Shown here piece after piece: positions 9,532 to 17,537 of a stretch of DNA of 64,000 nucleotides; the stretch's first letter is position 1; every line of letters begins with the position of its first letter. Position numbers and translations under genes: made by a program. The stretch is from Argonema antarcticum A004/B2. GTDB lineage: Bacteria; Cyanobacteriota; Cyanobacteriia; Cyanobacteriales; Aerosakkonemataceae. Below the pieces are notes generated by a model, which did no database searches, was not told where the DNA came from, and saw only the letters and a program-made list of their open reading frames with translations. The DNA lies in NCBI RefSeq assembly GCF_023333585.1, contig NZ_JAIQZN010000016.1, positions 36,753-100,752 on the forward strand, written 5' to 3'.

Positions 9532-10575
9532 CTAAAATCTAAGTGGATCGGGAACAGTAACGGGCACTCCACCTTGCTCTAATGATTCTGTTATAGCACG
9601 CAGAATTTGGACTAAATGAGCGCCAACCCAGCCAGAAGAAACCTTTGAGGTGGTGTTGTTGCTAACACAATCAAGAAAGTGTTGGCAAACTTGTTTTAGA
9701 GGTTCTCCTGGTTCGATATTTACGACTTCATGGCTTTGATTTACAGGGGTAAATCGGTTGCCGCTTTGGTCTAAGCTTCCATGCTGTATGCTGAGGGGTG
9801 ATTTTGTCGATAATTCGTCAAAAATTAAAGTACCCTGACTGCCTACGACTCCCAGACGCCTCTGTTTATCGGGATTCAACCAACACAGATGGATATATGC
9901 TTGAAATCCGCTGGGGTAGGTAAGCGTCACCCAAACCAAGTCGGCTAAACCGCTTTGCAGCCAAACGTTGCCAGTAGCTTGTACTTTTATTGGCGTTTCC
10001 CCTAGCCAGGTGTTGAAAATGGCGATATCGTGGATGGCTAAATCCCATAAGGCATCGACATCCGGGCGCACTGGGCCAAGGTGGGTTCGGGTGGCGTAAC
10101 CGTAGCGCAAGTCTCCCAGTATTCCCTTTTGGATGACAGTTTGTCCGCCAATTACTGCGGGATGAAATAAATAGGTGTGATCTACTACAAGTTGGCGCTG
10201 GTGTTGTTCTGCTAGGTGGCAGAGTTCCAGGCACTCAGCTGGGTAGAGGGTTAAAGGTTTTTCTGCGAGGACGTGGTAGCCTTGCTGGAGGGCGTCAGCG
10301 ATTAAGGTGTAGTGGGTTGTGGCTGGGGTGACGATCGCAACAGCATCCAGTCCCGGTAATTCTCGTACTTGGGCCCAGTCGGTTGCCAGCACTATGCTCT
10401 CGTCGAACTGATAGCGCGATTGCGCTGCACGCACGCTACGCGATCGCAAAGCTTCTAATCTCTCCGGGTTGGGGTCTACCACCGCCACTAAATGCGCTTG
10501 GGGATTTTCTAAGAAGTTTCGCACCAAGTGGATACCCCATCGCCCAGCCCCTAATACAGCAATTTTAATTGTCAT
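9532..10575 (-). CDS. Gfo/Idh/MocA family NAD(P)-dependent oxidoreductase
   Basis: A 347-residue cytosolic dehydrogenase. The N-terminal Rossmann fold shows AVLGAGRWGIHLVRNF (about 6-21), then VVDPNPERLEAL, the VTPATTHY segment and the family's EKPLTLYPAEC (about 110-120, EKP motif). The C-terminal alpha/beta domain carries DHTYLFHPAV and DLAIHDIAIFNTWLG, containing the usual Asp/His catalytic region. Family members oxidise or reduce sugars and sugar nucleotides, so a role in sugar or cell-surface polysaccharide metabolism is likely; the substrate is unknown. The gene is monocistronic. The loop after the NAD-binding strand (around residues 45-55, Arg/Ala/Ser-rich) looks slightly longer than usual and overlies GC-rich, HIP1-like DNA. 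Confidence 0.9.
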   Translation of the reverse strand: MTIKIAVLGAGRWGIHLVRNFLENPQAHLVAVVDPNPERLEALRSRSVRAAQSRYQFDESIVLATDWAQVRELPGLDAVAIVTPATTHYTLIADALQQGYHVLAEKPLTLYPAECLELCHLAEQHQRQLVVDHTYLFHPAVIGGQTVIQKGILGDLRYGYATRTHLGPVRPDVDALWDLAIHDIAIFNTWLGETPIKVQATGNVWLQSGLADLVWVTLTYPSGFQAYIHLCWLNPDKQRRLGVVGSQGTLIFDELSTKSPLSIQHGSLDQSGNRFTPVNQSHEVVNIEPGEPLKQVCQHFLDCVSNNTTSKVSSGWVGAHLVQILRAITESLEQGGVPVTVPDPLRF

Positions 10576-10961
10576 TGGTTATTTGTTATTGCAAAAGGGA
10601 AGATTTTAGATAAAGTAGAAGAATTGAGAAATCGAACAACGTTGCTACGCTTTTATTAGTTTGTCGTCATTCATCCCTGCCTAAAATGTGGTTTTTTTGA
10701 TAGTATTTTTAGGTAGGTACTTCTGACGACATTTCTGTTAAATCTGAAATTTTAACTCTGAAATCTGAAATTATATCGTGTCCGGTTGCATCGTTAGTAT
10801 ATGAGTGAGATCGTCAAATTGTCTGTTGTCATCGTTGGTTAAATTTTTACCGCAGATGTAGGCGCTTCGCCTTCCCGTAGGGTAGACAGATGAACGCAGA
10901 TGAACGCAGATAAGAATAATCACACGATTTTTTTAGGTAACCAATGCGTAAGGACATGATA
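10576..10961. other. Intergenic region with a 70-base inverted-repeat element
   Basis: No gene is supported here. Bases 10662-10731 form an imperfect inverted repeat with TGTCGTCA/TGACGACA ends and inner arms CTGCCTAAAA/TTTTTAGGTAGG, so it is MITE-like or a strong hairpin. Bases about 10846-10912 carry a dispersed cyanobacterial repeat (CCGCAGATG...GAACGCAGATGAACGCAGATAA) with a GC-rich insert. The short reverse-strand frames here read through repeats and lack a plausible start. Confidence 0.6.
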
Positions 10962-11684
10962 TTATTCATTTGACATTTTAACTTTTGATTGCTCAAAAGC
11001 AACTTTTGCAGCAGCTTGTTCGGCTGCTTTTTTCGATCCTCCTTTTCCGGTTCCCCAAGTTTGTCCCAGTACTTTGACAACTGCGGTAAACATTTGTAGA
11101 TTACCTCGAATTGGCTTCATTTCCTTAACTTCATATTCGGGTAAAACCTTGTAGTAGCTCTGGGTAAGTTCCTGGAGTGCTGCTTTATAATTGCGACGGG
11201 CTGGGTCGCTGCGAATTTCTGCGGCTAATTGTTTAAAGTGGGTAGCTAACCAGGGTAGCACTAATTCCAAAGTGTGTGTACTTAGGTAGAGAGCGCCCAA
11301 CACAGCTTCTAAAGCGTCTGCCAGCCTAGTTTCCCGTCCGGCAATGTCTCCTGCCGCACTCCGATCGAGCAGTAGGTATGCTTCTAATCCATAACTATCG
11401 GCTATTTGTGCCAGGATGCGATCGCTCACCAATTCCGCCCGAATCCCCGAAAACTCACCTACACTACAGTCGGGATAAGTTTCCCATAAAAATTCTGCTG
11501 CTGCCAGCCGCACCACGGCATCTCCCACAAACTCTAGCTGTTCGTAGTTAGCCTCAGCCGAAAAAGTCGGATGAGTTAGCGCCAAGTCCAGTAGGTGCCA
11601 CTCAACAGGCACTTTTTCAGGTAGTCCAAGCTTTTGCAGCAAGCTTTGGAGTTGCTTTTGACGGCGGGGATAAGTGAGATTCAT
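10962..11684 (-). CDS. rnc: Ribonuclease III
   Basis: A 240-residue double-strand-specific endoribonuclease. The catalytic domain (about 1-155) carries the signature YEQLEFVGDAVVRLAAAEFL (residues about 43-62), with the acidic residues expected for Mg2+ binding, and a second acidic patch in LADALEAVLGALYL. A double-stranded-RNA-binding domain occupies about 160-235, ending GKGGSKKAAEQAAAKVAFEQ. Length and order match full-size RNase III rather than mini-III. It processes rRNA precursors and structured mRNAs. It stands about 120 bases from rnpB, so two RNA-processing genes are neighbours here; a miniature element and the 3' end of rnpB lie upstream of the start. Confidence 0.95.
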   Translation of the reverse strand: MNLTYPRRQKQLQSLLQKLGLPEKVPVEWHLLDLALTHPTFSAEANYEQLEFVGDAVVRLAAAEFLWETYPDCSVGEFSGIRAELVSDRILAQIADSYGLEAYLLLDRSAAGDIAGRETRLADALEAVLGALYLSTHTLELVLPWLATHFKQLAAEIRSDPARRNYKAALQELTQSYYKVLPEYEVKEMKPIRGNLQMFTAVVKVLGQTWGTGKGGSKKAAEQAAAKVAFEQSKVKMSNE

Positions 11685-11710
11685 GGAAGTTAGGCCGATT
11701 TCTTTAAAAA

Positions 11711-11822
11711 AGACTTACGCTTTTCGCCCCCCTAGCCCCCCAAATCTGGGGGGAACAGGACTCTTCTCCCCCCAGTTTTGGGGGGTCGGGGGGGCAAAAC
11801 CAAGGTTTTTGCGTAAGTCCTG
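11711..11822. repeat. Miniature element with GACTTACGC terminal inverted repeats, copy 1
   Basis: The ends are AGACTTACGC and GCGTAAGTCC(TG). The interior holds two G/C-run palindromes (CCCCCC...GGGGGG). TTTAAAAAA occurs on both sides and could be a target-site duplication. It lies between rnc and rnpB. Copies with the same ends lie at 16175 and 59377. Confidence 0.65.
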
Positions 11823-11840
11823 TTTAAAAAAGAAAAGAGA

Positions 11841-12271
11841 GGAAGAGAGTCGGACATAAGCCGGGTTCTGTTTTCAAGGCCCACGTGGAGCTTTGAAGGC
11901 GGTTATCTATCTGGGACGCCTGTTACCAGACGCCTCTAGCGGTACACAATAAGCGGAACGGGTAAAAGACCAACCGTAGTTCCTCCGACCTTGCTCCCAA
12001 CCGGGGTTTACCGAGCCAACGCCTCTCGACGCTGCTGGTGCGCTCTTACCGCACCTTTGCACCCTTACCCCTAGCAAATCAAAAGTAAAAAGTTTTATTT
12101 TTGACTTTTGACTTTTGACTTTTGACTTTCTAGGGGCGGTATCTTTCTGTGGCACTATCCTCACGGTCACCCGCACTGGGCGTTATCCAGCAAGTTTGGT
12201 CTTTCGGGAGCCCGGACTTTCCTCAGACTAGCTTTCGCTAGCCCGCAACTGCCTGCGCCTACTCTCTCCCC
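11841..12271 (-). ncRNA. rnpB: RNase P RNA (bacterial type A) with a tandem-repeat insert
   Basis: Read on the reverse strand, the molecule begins GGGAGAGAGTAGGCG and soon shows the near-universal GAGGAAAGTCCGGGCTCCC core. It ends AACCCGGCTTATGTCCGACT, with the terminal CUCUC pairing to the 5' GAGAG to form P1. It is the catalytic RNA that matures tRNA 5' ends. Length is about 430 nt, in the cyanobacterial range. Between about 12075 and 12129 a tandem heptamer-type repeat (CAAAAGT family) is inserted at the tip of a CCCCTAG/CTAGGGG helix. Such repeats in rnpB are known from heterocyst-forming cyanobacteria. The exact ends are estimated to within a few bases. Confidence 0.95.
12075..12129. repeat. 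Short tandem repeat inserted in rnpB
   Basis: Four or more CTTTTGA heptamers follow an A/T-rich stretch, flanked on each side by CTAG-containing helix strands. The same heptamer occurs between genes at about 15940, 21797 and 60726, so this is a dispersed short tandem repeat family tolerated in a peripheral helix of the RNA. Confidence 0.85.
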
Positions 12272-12360
12272 TTATCATTTTAGATTGTGAATTTTAGATT
12301 TTAGATTTTAGATTAGGAATTTGGATATGGGGCAGAGAGGATGAGATCTGTTTGTTTTTC

Positions 12361-14655
12361 TCAGTTGCGATCTTCTTCTTCTATAGCTTTGTAAAGAGCC
12401 TCTGCTTTTTGCCGATCGACGATCGCACCCTTATCGTCTCCTAAACGACGACGAATTTCGCTCCGCAGGTCATAGGCATCAGGCTGGTTTGGATTTAGCT
12501 CGATCGCATAGTTCGCATCGGTAAGGGCACCTTTGTAGTCCTGTAGCCGCTCACGAGCGTATCCGCGAGCGAGGTAAGCCGAGATGTTTTTGGAATCCAA
12601 TTTGATAATTTCGCTATAATCTGCGATCGCACCTTTGTAGTCCTTTAACATATTACGCATTTGTGCCCGTCTGCGATAGATCTTGATATCTTTGGGGTTG
12701 AGACGCAAAAGATAGTCGTAATCTTGATTCGCACCTTTATAGTCTCGTAACCTAGCACGAAGGCTAGCACGGCTAAGGCGATATCCAATGTCGTTGGGTT
12801 TTAAGCGTACAAGGTGATCGTAATCTGCCATAGCTCCCCGATCGTCACGCAGCCACATCCGCGCCCGCGATCGCTTAACATAAGCATTGATATCATTCGG
12901 ATTTAAGCGCAAAGCTTCGGTTGCCTGCTCAACTTCTCTTTTTTTAGCTTCCGTTGCCCGTTTTCGTAATTTTTGCGGATTTTGAAACGAGTAAGAGATT
13001 ATTCTAGCCCAATTAGGCGCGATCGCTTGAAGAGTGCCGATCGTACCTCCGAATAAGCTGACAAAGTAAAGCATTACCAGCAATACTATTGTTGTCCGCT
13101 TGGCACCGGATTCGTGGTGACGTTGGATTAAATCTTTCGCCAGTACATATCTCTTGCTAAAGGGCAAATTTCCGTAGCCCATCTGCTTCAGATTCTGGAA
13201 GATAGAATACAGAAGATTTTCTCGATTTTCAGGTGGGTTTTGCCGGAGTTCCTTCCGCAACCACGAATTCACTTTGGCACTGCGGAAACTATTTGGAATA
13301 CTCAAAGATATCAAGATAGCGAATAACAACAACATCGGTTGACCGATACCAAGCAATCCCAAGATAATGACACCAAATACCTTGAAAATTACGCCAATGT
13401 AAGGATGGCGAGAAAACAATAGCAGGTCGGCAATTTGTCCGCCATCAAGCGGGTAAACTGGGAGCAGATTAAACAGGTTAAGACCAATCAGTATCCAGCT
13501 AGCTTGTTGCACCCAACCAGGATAGCTACCGTCACGAGACGCGATCGCTAATCCCATCCCAAGAATCAACCCAGGCAAAGGCCCTGCCAGCAATATCCAA
13601 AACTTTTGAGTGAGTGTCGCGTCTTCTTTGCGAGCAGTTGCTACAGCACCCAGAAACGGTAGGAAGAGGAGAGAAGTATCTTGATAGCCGAAAAGTTTCA
13701 TCGACAACAAGTGTCCGCTTTCATGGAACAACAGTGCGCCCATAAAGATTGCGAAACTTTGCAGAGAAAAAAGTTTCATATAGCTAGCGATAAACAACGC
13801 CAGACTGCCTAGTAGCAGCCAAGTGCGTAATTTTTTGTTAACAATTCCCTGCTGCAATTGTTCCATACGCTGAAATCCCTCAACTTCCAGTTCTACGGGG
13901 ATTTCAACCTGGATAGTTGAATCTGTTTTGGCTTGTTGTCTGCGTTGCTTGATGATACCTGCTGCCTTCGATCCACCCTGTATTGTCTTGTGGGATGTTT
14001 TTAACGCTGTCAACCAATCGATCTGAAATAATTCTGCTTCCTTGATTGGCGATATATTACCTGCCTTTGCCAAACAATCAATGTAATCTTTAATAAATAT
14101 CTGTAGCGTCTTGGCAAAAGTATCTGGTGCTAAATTACAGGGCGTTTTGGTTGCCGCTAATTGATTTAATTTATCTTGGTGAGCTTGCCATTGCACCGAT
14201 GTTTTATCTGTATAACGATCTTCGATAATGAAGTTAGGAATCTCACCTATAATGCCATACGCCTTACCGTTCATGGTAAGCAACAAACTTCTGTCTTCAA
14301 AGAAGGTGAAGAACTCAATGTCAAACAAATTGACAGGCTCAGCCGGACGACGAATGGAGACTATCGCATAGGTTTTGAGCGTTTCATTATACAGCAATAT
14401 CTGCCAACTTGTGGGAGGGTAAACCTTTACTATTGACTCAACCTGCAAATAGCTGCATGGTTTGAAATCCAATTGTTCTAGCTCTCTAATTGGAGTTTGA
14501 AATAACTCTTTGAGGTAAGTAGGAACTTTGTCAGCTTTTTGAAGCTCGTACTTTGGGTATTGGACTGGTAACTTGCGAATCTGCAAAAATGTGATGAGAT
14601 AGCGGATCACATACAGCAGTGCATAGATAGCGATCGGGTAGAGCAGGTATTGCAT
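12361..14655 (-). CDS. M50 (site-2-type) membrane metalloprotease fused to TPR repeats
   Basis: A 764-residue integral membrane protein. After an N-terminal membrane segment and a soluble region of about 260 residues with no family I recognise, a multi-pass core carries FHESGH (about 311-316, the zinc-binding HExxH) and NLLPVYPLDGGQ (about 393-404, the third metal ligand), both diagnostic of M50 intramembrane proteases. Further membrane helices follow to about 545. The C-terminal part (about 570-760) has five or more TPR repeats of 34 residues (for example the NPNDINAYVKRSRARMWLRD type). S2P proteases cut membrane-bound regulators such as anti-sigma factors; the TPRs probably select partners. 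The gene is monocistronic and lies downstream of corA on the same strand. Confidence 0.88.
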   Translation of the reverse strand: MQYLLYPIAIYALLYVIRYLITFLQIRKLPVQYPKYELQKADKVPTYLKELFQTPIRELEQLDFKPCSYLQVESIVKVYPPTSWQILLYNETLKTYAIVSIRRPAEPVNLFDIEFFTFFEDRSLLLTMNGKAYGIIGEIPNFIIEDRYTDKTSVQWQAHQDKLNQLAATKTPCNLAPDTFAKTLQIFIKDYIDCLAKAGNISPIKEAELFQIDWLTALKTSHKTIQGGSKAAGIIKQRRQQAKTDSTIQVEIPVELEVEGFQRMEQLQQGIVNKKLRTWLLLGSLALFIASYMKLFSLQSFAIFMGALLFHESGHLLSMKLFGYQDTSLLFLPFLGAVATARKEDATLTQKFWILLAGPLPGLILGMGLAIASRDGSYPGWVQQASWILIGLNLFNLLPVYPLDGGQIADLLLFSRHPYIGVIFKVFGVIILGLLGIGQPMLLLFAILISLSIPNSFRSAKVNSWLRKELRQNPPENRENLLYSIFQNLKQMGYGNLPFSKRYVLAKDLIQRHHESGAKRTTIVLLVMLYFVSLFGGTIGTLQAIAPNWARIISYSFQNPQKLRKRATEAKKREVEQATEALRLNPNDINAYVKRSRARMWLRDDRGAMADYDHLVRLKPNDIGYRLSRASLRARLRDYKGANQDYDYLLRLNPKDIKIYRRRAQMRNMLKDYKGAIADYSEIIKLDSKNISAYLARGYARERLQDYKGALTDANYAIELNPNQPDAYDLRSEIRRRLGDDKGAIVDRQKAEALYKAIEEEDRN

Positions 14656-14751
14656 AGCAATCTCACAGTTTAAACTACGCTTAGTGTTCCCATATAGAAG
14701 AAGGTTGTAACCATATTATCCGATCGCGTCCAATTCACACTTGACTTGCCC

Positions 14752-15918
14752 TTAATCTTTCTTGATTGTAGAAAAATTATCGAACCAGCCCCGACGCCAG
14801 AAAAAGTAGATTAGACCAGAGGCGATCGCAATCATAACAGCCCAGCAAAACGGATAGCCCCAGTACCAGTTGAGTTCTGGCATATTCAAGGGGGATTTTT
14901 CTGTATCAAAGTTCATCCCATACACGCCAGCGATGAAAGTTAGCGGAATAAAAATTGACGAAATCACAGTCAGCAGTTTCATAATTTCATTCATTTTGTT
15001 GCCGACACTGGACAGATAAACATCCATCAAGCCGGAAGACAGTTCTCGATAAGTCTCCACAATATCCATCACCTGAACTGCGTGGTCGTAACAATCTCGC
15101 AGATAAATTCGCACATCGGAACCAATCAGACTGCTGCCATCTCGAATCAGGTTATTTATGGCATCTCGCTGCGGCCAAATAGCGCGGCGGAGTGTGAGCA
15201 AATCGCGTTTGACTTGATAGATTTTTTCTAGCGTGTGCCGCGTCGGGTTAGTCACCACTTCATCTTCTAGTTCTTCAATCTGCTCACCATAGATTTCTAG
15301 CACTGGGAAAAAGCCATCAATAATCGAATCTAACAAGGCATAGGCTAGAAAATCGGCTCCACGCTGGCGGATCGTACCTTTGTCGTGGCGAATGCGATCG
15401 CGCACCGGTTGGAAACAATCGCGCTCTGCCTCCTCCTGCACTGTAAGCAGATAATACTTGCCTAAAACAAAACTGACTTGCTCGCTGTAAAAACCATTAC
15501 CTTTCTCCTTGGGCATCACCATTCGAGCAATAATCACCAGCTGGGAATCCAAATCGTCCACTTTAGGTCGCTGGGGTACATTGACCACATCTTCCAGAAC
15601 CAGGGGATGCAAATCAAACACTTGACCCATTCGCCGCCAAATGTTTTCATTTCCTAAGCCGAGTACGTCCACCCAAGAAACCGACTCCGTATCCAAATAA
15701 GGAACGCAAGCTTCCGGTGTATCGAGTTGAACGCGGGTGGCTTTGCTAGCGCAGTAATCGATCAACACAATGGAGGGCGGCGCGGCATCATCCTCAAGGT
15801 CAAGAGTCCCCGGCATACTCCCTGGTTTGTCGTAGTTGAAATCAATGTAAGATTCATCTTCATCTTTGGCATGGGGTGGTGCAGCTAATTCAGAAGGTGG
15901 GAAACGTTTATCTGCCAT
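14752..15918 (-). CDS. corA: CorA-family magnesium/cobalt transporter
   Basis: A 388-residue pentameric cation channel of the inner membrane. It has a large N-terminal cytoplasmic alpha/beta domain and long helix (EQIEELEDEVVTNP region), then two C-terminal membrane helices (about 325-345 and 355-375). The family's GMN motif is present as YGMNF at about 333-337, just after the first helix. The charged C-terminus (RRGWFDNFSTIKKD) is typical. It takes up Mg2+ and in some members Co2+ or Ni2+. The gene is single and no leader regulator was seen. Confidence 0.93.
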   Translation of the reverse strand: MADKRFPPSELAAPPHAKDEDESYIDFNYDKPGSMPGTLDLEDDAAPPSIVLIDYCASKATRVQLDTPEACVPYLDTESVSWVDVLGLGNENIWRRMGQVFDLHPLVLEDVVNVPQRPKVDDLDSQLVIIARMVMPKEKGNGFYSEQVSFVLGKYYLLTVQEEAERDCFQPVRDRIRHDKGTIRQRGADFLAYALLDSIIDGFFPVLEIYGEQIEELEDEVVTNPTRHTLEKIYQVKRDLLTLRRAIWPQRDAINNLIRDGSSLIGSDVRIYLRDCYDHAVQVMDIVETYRELSSGLMDVYLSSVGNKMNEIMKLLTVISSIFIPLTFIAGVYGMNFDTEKSPLNMPELNWYWGYPFCWAVMIAIASGLIYFFWRRGWFDNFSTIKKD

Positions 15919-15936
15919 GTTGGTTCACTTGGAAGC

Positions 15937-16043
15937 TATAGCAAAAGTCAAAAGTCACTCATTCAAAAGTCAAAAGTGAAATGCTTTCTGTGAATTGATT
16001 CTAGCGTTTTAGTACGTCTTAACCGACGAGAGCGGTTGCTATA
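15937..16043. repeat. TATAGC...GCTATA miniature element, copy 2
   Basis: A 107-base element starts TATAGC followed by CAAAAGT heptamers and ends CCGACGAGAGCGGTTGCTATA, shared nearly identically with the copy at 62464. It lies within about 20 bases upstream of the corA start, so corA transcription probably starts inside or beyond it. Confidence 0.65.
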
Positions 16044-16057
16044 CTTGAGCGGGATAT

Positions 16058-16143
16058 TAAGGTGGGCGTAAATAAACTGAACTCCCAGAAACCGGGTTTC
16101 TAAGGGCCTGACAGTTTTACGTTTAATGATGCCCACCTACTTA
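16058..16143. repeat. AGGTGGGC-ended miniature element, copy 1
   Basis: The ends TTAAGGTGGGCGTAAATAAA and TTTAATGATGCCCACCTACTTAA are inverted. The interior holds GAAACCGGGTTTC. The reverse complement matches the element at 19425-19532 along most of its length, so these are two copies of one non-autonomous element family. Confidence 0.75.
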
Positions 16144-16174
16144 ATCAAATTCTGGACGACAAAAGTGACATTTT

Positions 16175-16226
16175 CAGGACTTACGCAGAAAGCCCCCAGA
16201 GTTGGGGGCTTTCTGCGTAAGTCCTG
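16175..16226. repeat. Perfect 24-base-pair hairpin with CAGGACTTACGCA ends, copy 2
   Basis: Arms 16175-16198 and 16203-16226 are perfectly complementary, with a 4-base loop (GAGT). The outer 13 bases are the terminal repeats of the element at 59377 and, with differences, 11711. It is probably a minimal deletion form of the same mobile unit. The rest of 15919-16319 holds no gene. Confidence 0.85.
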
Positions 16227-16319
16227 ATTTCCATAGCTCCGGGTTCGATTCCATACCTTAACATCACTAATGAGATAATCTTTAGAATTTGAGTTCTAGC
16301 AATTGACCGATCGGCCCAA

Positions 16320-17492
16320 ATGAAGACAATCAAACCAACCGAACCAATTCAGACACGGGGAAACCTGGACAAAGTAGTCATCGAAAACGATGTTTTGCAC
16401 TTAGGGGGCTGGGTAGCCTCAGTTGACGCAGGCCCTGTGGAAGGCTTCAAGATTGTCTGTGCAGGTAAAGAGTTGACCGACTTTGTGATGGCTTTGGGCC
16501 TTGATAGCCCTGACGTGGAGGAGATGTTTCCAAAGCTAGACTGCTCTGAAAAAGCTCGGTTTCATATTAATGTGTTTTTGAACGAACAACAGCAAGAACA
16601 GGTTCGGGATTCCCTGATCGTTTTAACGCCGTTGTTCGAGGGTAGAGAAGGATGCCTCCTGCTCGATCTGCTAGAACCTTCCCTACCGCTCCCAGACAGC
16701 GATTTGCGGGGCTTTATCGGCGCAAACGTCAACTTTACCGACGCTGCGATCGAATTTCTCGGCTACTTTTTGCAAAAGGGTGGCCTCAAACCGACAGAAA
16801 ACGTCCTCGATATTGGCTGCGGTGCAGGTCGCATGGCTTATGCTCTAGCTTACTACTTGGCACCCACAGCCCGATATGAGGGATTTGATATCGCACAACC
16901 GTTGATCGAATGGGCTGGGAAAAACATTACTGCTCGCTTTCCCAACTTTAATTTTCGCCAGGTCAACATCTACAATAAACTTTATAACCCGGATGGAACT
17001 TTGCAAGCGACGGAATTTGCTTTCCCTTATGAGGATGAAACCTTCGACTTCGCGTTGCTGACTTCAGTCTTCACTCATTTACCATCTGAGGAGGTTCGCC
17101 ATTACCTGGACGAAATTGTGCGAGTTCTCAAGCCAGGTGGTCGTTGTCTATGTACCGTTTTGCTGCACAACGAGGAGTCCCAAAAGCTGATGGAGGAAGG
17201 CAAAAGTACCGCTAACTTGGTTTACCAAATCGATGATTATTTCGCTACCAGCCCGGATGTGCCGGAAAGGTTCATTGGTTTCCCAGAAGATTTGCTGCTG
17301 ACGTGGATTTGCGATCGCGGTTTCACCCTACAGGGCAAGTACTATGGCGATTGGTGTCGCCGCACCGAGTTCACCAGTCACCAAGACATACTGGTTTTCC
17401 AAAAAGATTGCTCTTTCCTTTTCCGTATGCAGATGTTCGCAAAGAAGATTTACCGGATGTTCCAAAGTCGCAACATGAATGAAAAAGCTTGA
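16320..17492 (+). CDS. SAM-dependent methyltransferase with an unassigned N-terminal domain (paralogue 1)
   Basis: A 390-residue protein. Residues about 10-115 form a beta-rich domain I cannot assign (GGWVASVDAGPVEGFKI...GLDSPDVEEMFP). A class I methyltransferase follows, with SAM motif I VLDIGCGAGRMAYAL (about 161-175), acidic FDIAQPLIEWA, and the post-II segment VLKPGGRCLCTVLL. The C-terminal SFLFRMQMFAKKIYRMFQSR tail is basic and absent from the neighbour. The target is unknown; such enzymes often modify sugars, lipids or small molecules. It shares the whole architecture with the next gene 45 bases downstream, so this is a tandem duplication, probably one transcript. Confidence 0.85.
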   Translation: MKTIKPTEPIQTRGNLDKVVIENDVLHLGGWVASVDAGPVEGFKIVCAGKELTDFVMALGLDSPDVEEMFPKLDCSEKARFHINVFLNEQQQEQVRDSLIVLTPLFEGREGCLLLDLLEPSLPLPDSDLRGFIGANVNFTDAAIEFLGYFLQKGGLKPTENVLDIGCGAGRMAYALAYYLAPTARYEGFDIAQPLIEWAGKNITARFPNFNFRQVNIYNKLYNPDGTLQATEFAFPYEDETFDFALLTSVFTHLPSEEVRHYLDEIVRVLKPGGRCLCTVLLHNEESQKLMEEGKSTANLVYQIDDYFATSPDVPERFIGFPEDLLLTWICDRGFTLQGKYYGDWCRRTEFTSHQDILVFQKDCSFLFRMQMFAKKIYRMFQSRNMNEKA

Positions 17493-17537
17493 CTTTAGTA
17501 CCAAATAGCATAGTAATTCTGAAAGAGCCAGACCTTT

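Noticed and set aside
10405..10450. Repeat insertion in the Gfo/Idh gene
   Set aside because: The loop is only slightly long and the DNA is a HIP1-rich stretch without a clear repeat boundary; not strong enough to report as a finding.
10847..11080. Reverse-strand 77-codon frame over the 3' end of the RNase III gene
   Set aside because: Mostly antisense-frame reading of rnc and a dispersed repeat.
11907..12176. Reverse-strand 89-codon open frame
   Set aside because: It lies entirely inside the RNase P RNA gene and has no protein-like character.
16235..16256. GGGTTCGATTCC, like a tRNA T-arm
   Set aside because: No acceptor, anticodon or D-arm could be built around it.
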